A DNA stretch of 64,000 nucleotides, taken from Siphonodentalium dalli. Lineage: Eukaryota > Mollusca > Scaphopoda > Gadilida > Siphonodentaliidae. The position numbers and the translations under genes are program-made. Positions 59,446 to 64,000 of the stretch are shown in pieces (positions within the stretch are counted from its first letter, which is position 1; each line of letters begins with the position of its first letter). Under the pieces are notes generated by a model that ran no database searches, had not been told where the DNA came from, and worked only from the letters and a program-made list of their open reading frames with translations. Location of the stretch: assembly GCA_032622095.1 (NCBI GenBank), contig CP136066.1:193432816-193496815 (forward strand). The letters are read 5' to 3'.

Positions 59446-59582
59446 TAATAAATCGCTCTTATGTCCGAATAACAAGTGACGCCGAACATATCACAATGAA
59501 CATCTATATTATGTAATATATGCCGCACAAAAAATAACATCAACGGCTTGACTCTTACTGCAGTTTGCATACACAGCGTCCC
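59446..59582. repeat. ~135-bp direct repeat, copy 2
   Basis: See 57444-57582. It leads directly into the part that aligns with 14900 onward. Confidence 0.8.
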
Positions 59583-60059
59583 CATAGACCAGAAGTGTGC
59601 TTAAGGAATATGCAATCTATTCATTCGGATATATTTCCAAGAAATCACCTTGCAAGAAATCTATTCATTTCTCGAAAATGTCTATTATATGAAAGCGGCA
59701 AACATGATCACGCGTCACATAGCGAATTGAATGGTATACATAACAACCGCGCAGTTGATCGGGACAATAATCACAATATGTCGCCAACAGTATAGTCATA
59801 ATTTGAGAGTGTATGGATATCATTTAAGTTACTGAAGGGAATATTACCAGCAAACTATTTATGATAACCTGATTATTATTACAGGATGGATTATGTAAAG
59901 TGATGTGGTATGTGACTTAATTGTTAGGGCAGTGGCGTTTTGTGAAAAATACACACGACCCTAAACGTGCTATGCTTCAAGCAGCCAGTAACAAGAGGGC
60001 GCCGGTTTGTATAACCCAAAATTTTGTCAAAATGTTCAACCGTTGTAAATTTCATACCT

Positions 60060-60140
60060 GTGACAACGCGGGTTTGGGCGGGGAGGGCGCGGGTTGGGCG
60101 GATAGGGTGCGGGTTTGGTCGGAGAGGGCGCAGGTTTGAG
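60060..60140. repeat. ~19-bp GC-rich tandem repeat, 4 units
   Basis: GCGGGTTTGGGCGGGGAGG-like units. Segmental copy 1 has only one unit (about 15310-15332: GAGGGCGCGGGTTTGGGCGG), so this is an expansion in copy 2. Confidence 0.7.
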
Positions 60141-60544
60141 CGGTGCATCACCAGGGTCCGCGTTGGACCGAAATTTACTTTTTTCCAAATAATCTGCCAA
60201 ATGAAAATATTTTGTGCCAAATTATTTTAGCATTTTCCAAATGATATCCCTGATAGTATAATTTTCGACAATCACGGTTTGAACGACTTGTATTTGAACC
60301 GGACAGGATTATGAAACCGTCGGTGCTTTGTAAGCAATCTGCGAAAGCTGTCGTGTTGACCAAAATGCTACAGTTGACAATAACAGAATTGTGGCTTTCA
60401 AGACAAAACACAGATACTTAAGTTCCACAAAATTATAAACGCATCAGAATAATCCACGAGAAATGTTTTTGTTCATGTTTTATTGATCACAATTACATAT
60501 AACTTATTAGAAACATAAAGTAATATTGCTCTCTCTCCCTCTGC

Positions 60545-61420
60545 ATGCTCTGTGAACATTAAAACACGATGTGAATTGACCTGTAGGAGATAGATGATGT
60601 TGACCTCAGCCGACAAAGCCGTTAAAGTGTCAAATATGAGCAATAAAGAGCGTTCTTTATGGAGGAAAATTGGTACAAATGGGTCACCTAACCGGGGGAA
60701 TTGCATGGATAGTCGTATCTTCTCGTGTTCCATCCATGAATAATGGCTGAGGATAAAACATTGCCTACCTTTGACCTCAGGTGACTCAAACGGGGACTAA
60801 TATGATCCATACAGAGCGTTTATTATCATTCCGGAAGATATGTGGGGAAATTTGTGGCCGATTTTTAAATAACAGTCTAACACCTCTCCTTGGTTCCATT
60901 TACGACATGTATAAACACGACTCGACATACATATAACCTCTGACTAAGACTCGTCATATCACACAATGCTTTTGCCACCAATTTCCCCACATATCTTCTG
61001 GACTGATAATAAACGCTCTTTATTGATGATATAATGTATTATTCCTATCCCTTTTAAGGTTATTAGGTCAAAGATAAGTAATGTTTTATTCTCAGGCAGT
61101 ATTCATGGGACATGAGAACATGCGCATACCCCATGACATTACCCTGGTCATGTGACCCGTCTGTACCATTTTTTTTATATATGAGGAGCGCTCTTTATTG
61201 CTCATATTTGCCCATGTAAGTCGTCTAGGGTCAACGAAATCATCTCACTATACTATACGGGTCAATTGATCCCCGTGTTCCAGAGTGCAACCATTTTTGG
61301 TATATAATTTACTATTTATTATTTGAATTAATTATTAGTGACATTTTAAGACATCTGATATCAACGAGACCAACCTAATCAAATTCCCATGTTCAAATTA
61401 CTCATATGTACACATTTTCA
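60545..61420. repeat. fold-back palindrome in segmental copy 2
   Basis: Arms of about 310 and 460 bp around 60860-60960, the same as 15862-17697 but without the hAT-like insertion. The outer part of the left arm is missing. Confidence 0.75.
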
Positions 61421-62338
61421 GCTTCAATGGTCCAGCCTTTTATATATAAACAATCAGTAGATAAAAGCCAGTTTTATTTCGACAGCCTTTCATGTTTGAC
61501 ACTGCATGTCGCTAGTAGTCCCCCATGTGATGTCACATGAGGGGAGATTAACGATTCAGACTGCATAATCCATAGTAGAATATTCAATTCCATAAAATCG
61601 GTAAACTTCAGTTACCGGTGGCCTGTCACACAATCTTTTCGGCAACGGGCCCAGTGGGTTAGTGGGCATGACCGAGAAAAGCTACACAGGTGTATTCCTT
61701 TAAGGGAACCAGCTAAACGTAAGGAATAGGAATTTGCATTGATCCCAGTTAAATGTGAGAATAGAGTAAAGGTGGCATGATAATTCCTCTCTGTAATATT
61801 GACTGTGCGTGGTCGTGTTTCAAAATATATCCGAAAACATTAGTGCACTAATATGCAGATTTGCGATTGTTGAATTGTATTTTTTTGTGGGGCTTATAGT
61901 ATCAATTACATTATTTAGCCACAACAACACAGCAGTTATTTGATCATTATGGCATTGTTTAGATATTTGATCTTTGTCCTCTGTTTGACCTTGAAATACG
62001 ACTTCCCCCAACTGGACACCACATCTCAAAATTTGCTTCTACAAGTAAGCATTCTCTATGCGAAGTTTCATGCTTTAGTATACACATACACATACATACA
62101 GTGATAAAATCATGTTTATTTTGGTATGATGGTCTCTAAAGGGTAATACCTCAAATACTACATAAAGTAGTACTAAAATGTGATGATATATAAACCATAC
62201 ATGTTGTGACATGTTGGCAGTAATCGTCGTCTTGTATCTAGTATATCATGACAGATTGAACGTGGTGATGGTGTCCTAAGTTTTGTGAACTACGAAGGCG
62301 ATTCCCATATAAAAAAAACCCTTGGGACCACCATGGTA
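61421..62338. other. duplicated non-coding segment (matches 17700-19060)
   Basis: No gene recognised; shorter than copy 1 because about 450 bp are absent. Confidence 0.5.
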
Positions 62339-62475
62339 AAACACCACGGTAAACCATGGTAAAAAAACGCGATATATTGGCCACCTATCGTGGTGTCACC
62401 ATGGTGGTTTACCGTGACACCACGATGGGTGGCCAATATATCGCGTGTTTTTTACCATGGTTTACCGTGGTGTTA
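62339..62475. repeat. ~60-bp-arm hairpin, copy-2-specific
   Basis: The left arm 62340-62399 (AACACCACGGTAAACCATGG through GGCCACCTATCGTGGTGTCA) is the reverse complement of 62414-62475 with about two differences. The loop is 14 bp. CCATGGT and CCACGGT submotifs alternate in both arms. It is absent from the matching place in segmental copy 1 (about 19045-19060). Confidence 0.85.
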
Positions 62476-63120
62476 CAATTAATTGAGTTTGAAAAACTCT
62501 TACATGTATTATATTTAGCAAATTCTGATTAAAATGTCCATATATATTTTATTTGTGACCTGCCTGTAAATGATGCACCCAAACGATTATCTACCCGAAC
62601 CATCGCGCGCGACGAAAAGATCCAGTCGCTTTCGTGTGAATATAAAAATCGGCGATTTCAACCGCTATACGGACGACAGAAAACGGCCGTAAAAATAGCG
62701 CGCTCAACCCCATTGTAAATTGACCCTTACATGTTTGCGTAGTTGAGATGTCGTGTTGTATGAGACGTCACATCCGTTGTTGCTGAATATCATGACAAAT
62801 ATAATAATTTAATAATGAAGCCCTCAACCGAGTCGTAAAATATCAATTTGATTTAATGAAAGAAGCTGATCATATCTGTTTAAAGTTGGTGAAGTTGCCT
62901 GTAATCTAGTATATAGTCATAATTTACAAATGATTAAACTATGTTAACTCGATTATTATCTATAATTTCAGGACGAAATCAGCACGATGCGGCGTTACTG
63001 ATCACATTGTGTGGTCGATGTTGTTATAGTAACAATATTGCATGGGCAGCATCAGGTAGCCCCTACAGTTCTGCCAAATTATACCGCTCAACGTTCATTG
63101 GCCTGCCCTCAGTAATAACG
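62476..63120 (+). promoter_or_regulatory. upstream region of the second Mab-21-like gene
   Basis: From about 62740 this aligns with the region upstream of the first gene. It lacks the solo LTR and keeps the candidate splice acceptor ending at 62971 and the CAGTAATAACGATGG start context. No TATA box position is supported. Confidence 0.45.
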
Positions 63121-64000
63121 ATGGAGGTGTTATATATACGGGACCAGGACAGAACCGAGGCATCTGAGCATCAACGATATAATCGGATTCTCCAATCCAC
63201 TATATTAGCAAGAACTCATGCGCGCTTGTCGATTGATGGGACTAAATACACCTTAGTGGGGAGCGCGGCTGCCGATACCTGTCTTCGAGGTAGTGACCTG
63301 GATATATTGATCGAAACTACATCCTTTCTAATCGACGAATCTTTATTGGTTTATAGGGATGATATTCCATGTTACGTCAAAATCCCTGTCACCGGATTAC
63401 CCGACAACACACCAGACGTTCTACGTAGTGATGATGTGTATGTGCGCAGCGCTCCGGTCCGTGAGCATGATGACAGGCTTTTCGGGAAGGATTTTTCTTT
63501 CCTTCAAGGATCGAAGGTTGGCAAAATAGTTTTAGAATCTGATAACAAGTCAACAGATTTTGTCCCTCAACTCAGACTAAGTGCTATTCCGCGAGTAGCT
63601 CGACAATTTTCCACAAGAGATCGTTCTTGGCCATCTGAGACAATAATATCGTTGATTACCAACGGTGAATTCCACCTAACGGCTCGCCCTGCACCCTGCA
63701 ACCCGGATCACGACCACGACTTCTGCATTTCTTTCGCGAAGGCGGAAGTAATCCTAATCAGACTGATGTCTGCCAACCAGTTGTTAGCTCTACAAGAGCT
63801 CAGAGGAGTCCGAAAAAATATCGATCCGCAAGGAACAATCTTAACATCGTACCACATGAAGACCACCGCTTTCTGGCATTTTGAGGCGAGCGCTGTTGTC
63901 CGGGAGAGTGAATATCCGGTTCTAGACATGTTGAAGAGTCTGGATAATTATCTGGATGAGAGAGTATTGCCACATTACTTTGTCCCTGGGATGAACCTTT
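63121..64000 (+). CDS. second Mab-21/cGAS-like gene (5' part; runs off window)
   Basis: The frame is open for 293 codons from the ATG at 63121 to the window end. It aligns with the gene at 21492 with only a two-residue gain near the start and a one-residue loss (FEQASA to FEASA). The active-site pattern is G47-S48, ten residues, then D59-L-D61-I, which fits hG[GS]x9-13[DE]h[DE]h exactly. The third candidate acid is D146 (TDFVPQLRL). WPS, DFCISFAKAE, LTSYHMKTTAFW and LPHYFVPGMNL are all present. By family knowledge it could bind nucleotides and make a second messenger, or be a non-catalytic Mab21-type protein; the motif favours the first. It appears intact in the visible part and seems the more canonical paralogue. 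Confidence 0.85.
   Translation, partial: MEVLYIRDQDRTEASEHQRYNRILQSTILARTHARLSIDGTKYTLVGSAAADTCLRGSDLDILIETTSFLIDESLLVYRDDIPCYVKIPVTGLPDNTPDVLRSDDVYVRSAPVREHDDRLFGKDFSFLQGSKVGKIVLESDNKSTDFVPQLRLSAIPRVARQFSTRDRSWPSETIISLITNGEFHLTARPAPCNPDHDHDFCISFAKAEVILIRLMSANQLLALQELRGVRKNIDPQGTILTSYHMKTTAFWHFEASAVVRESEYPVLDMLKSLDNYLDERVLPHYFVPGMNL

Larger units (their letters stand above)
56455..64000. repeat. segmental duplication, copy 2 (continues past window)
   Basis: Same order and orientation as 13545-23571. Matching landmarks include the minisatellite, TAGCGAATTGAATGGTAYAC (15037, 59720), the fold-back palindrome, GAGATGTCGTGTTGTATGAG (20684, 62745) and the Mab-21-like gene. Confidence 0.85.

Overview
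This window reads as non-coding-rich nuclear DNA from a metazoan, most likely a marine invertebrate and plausibly a bivalve or other lophotrochozoan. The reasons are a Mab-21/cGAS-like gene with a long C-terminal extension, two CR1/jockey-like LINEs, a DIRS-order tyrosine-recombinase retrotransposon, many terminal-inverted-repeat (TIR) elements and many minisatellites. There are no bacterial-type operons, no tRNA or rRNA genes that I could recognise, and no CRISPR array. The organism call is inference; only the gene and element types are seen.

Layout. 0-0.72 kb: 3' end of a LINE. 2.85-3.57 kb: a dispersed repeat with a second copy at 27.56-28.25 kb. 3.84-8.44 kb: a nearly complete LINE (ORF1, endonuclease, reverse transcriptase, C-terminal zinc motif), broken by a stop and two frameshifts and carrying a degraded 2A-like motif. 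8.9-13.4 kb: a TTAA-flanked MITE and a 3.6 kb TIR element. 13.5-23.6 kb: copy 1 of a segmental duplication (36-bp minisatellite, a fold-back palindrome, then an intact intronless-looking Mab-21-like gene at 21.5-23.6 kb), followed by a 43-bp minisatellite that supplies the gene's stop codon. 24-35.9 kb: repeats only. 36.07-38.18 kb: a regular 50-bp satellite. 39.85-40.36 kb (minus strand): a small conserved-looking gene with a ParB-like sequence pattern. 41.4-47.2 kb: TIR and fold-back elements and a 30-bp minisatellite with a LINE relic inside. 47.58-53.27 kb: a complete DIRS-order element with split direct repeats (A1-ORFs-B1-A2-B2), cleanly nested in an AT-rich satellite; its RNase H region carries an in-frame 69-bp tandem expansion. 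54.2-55.4 kb: a second decayed LINE. 55.77-56.35 kb: a MITE. 56.45-64 kb: copy 2 of the segmental duplication, ending in a second Mab-21-like gene that runs off the window.

How the parts relate. The two Mab-21-like genes are paralogues about 41.6 kb apart in the same orientation, each with the same upstream sequence and a matching candidate splice acceptor. Comparing the copies reveals insertions present only in copy 1 (a hAT-like element, a TTAA MITE and a solo LTR) and one hairpin present only in copy 2. Copy 2 retains a textbook nucleotidyltransferase motif, while copy 1 keeps the acidic residues but has polar or charged residues in place of the two hydrophobic ones. This paralogue pair is the best candidate for host function here (possible cGAS-like receptor family). 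Almost everything else is mobile or tandemly repeated DNA, most of it decayed.
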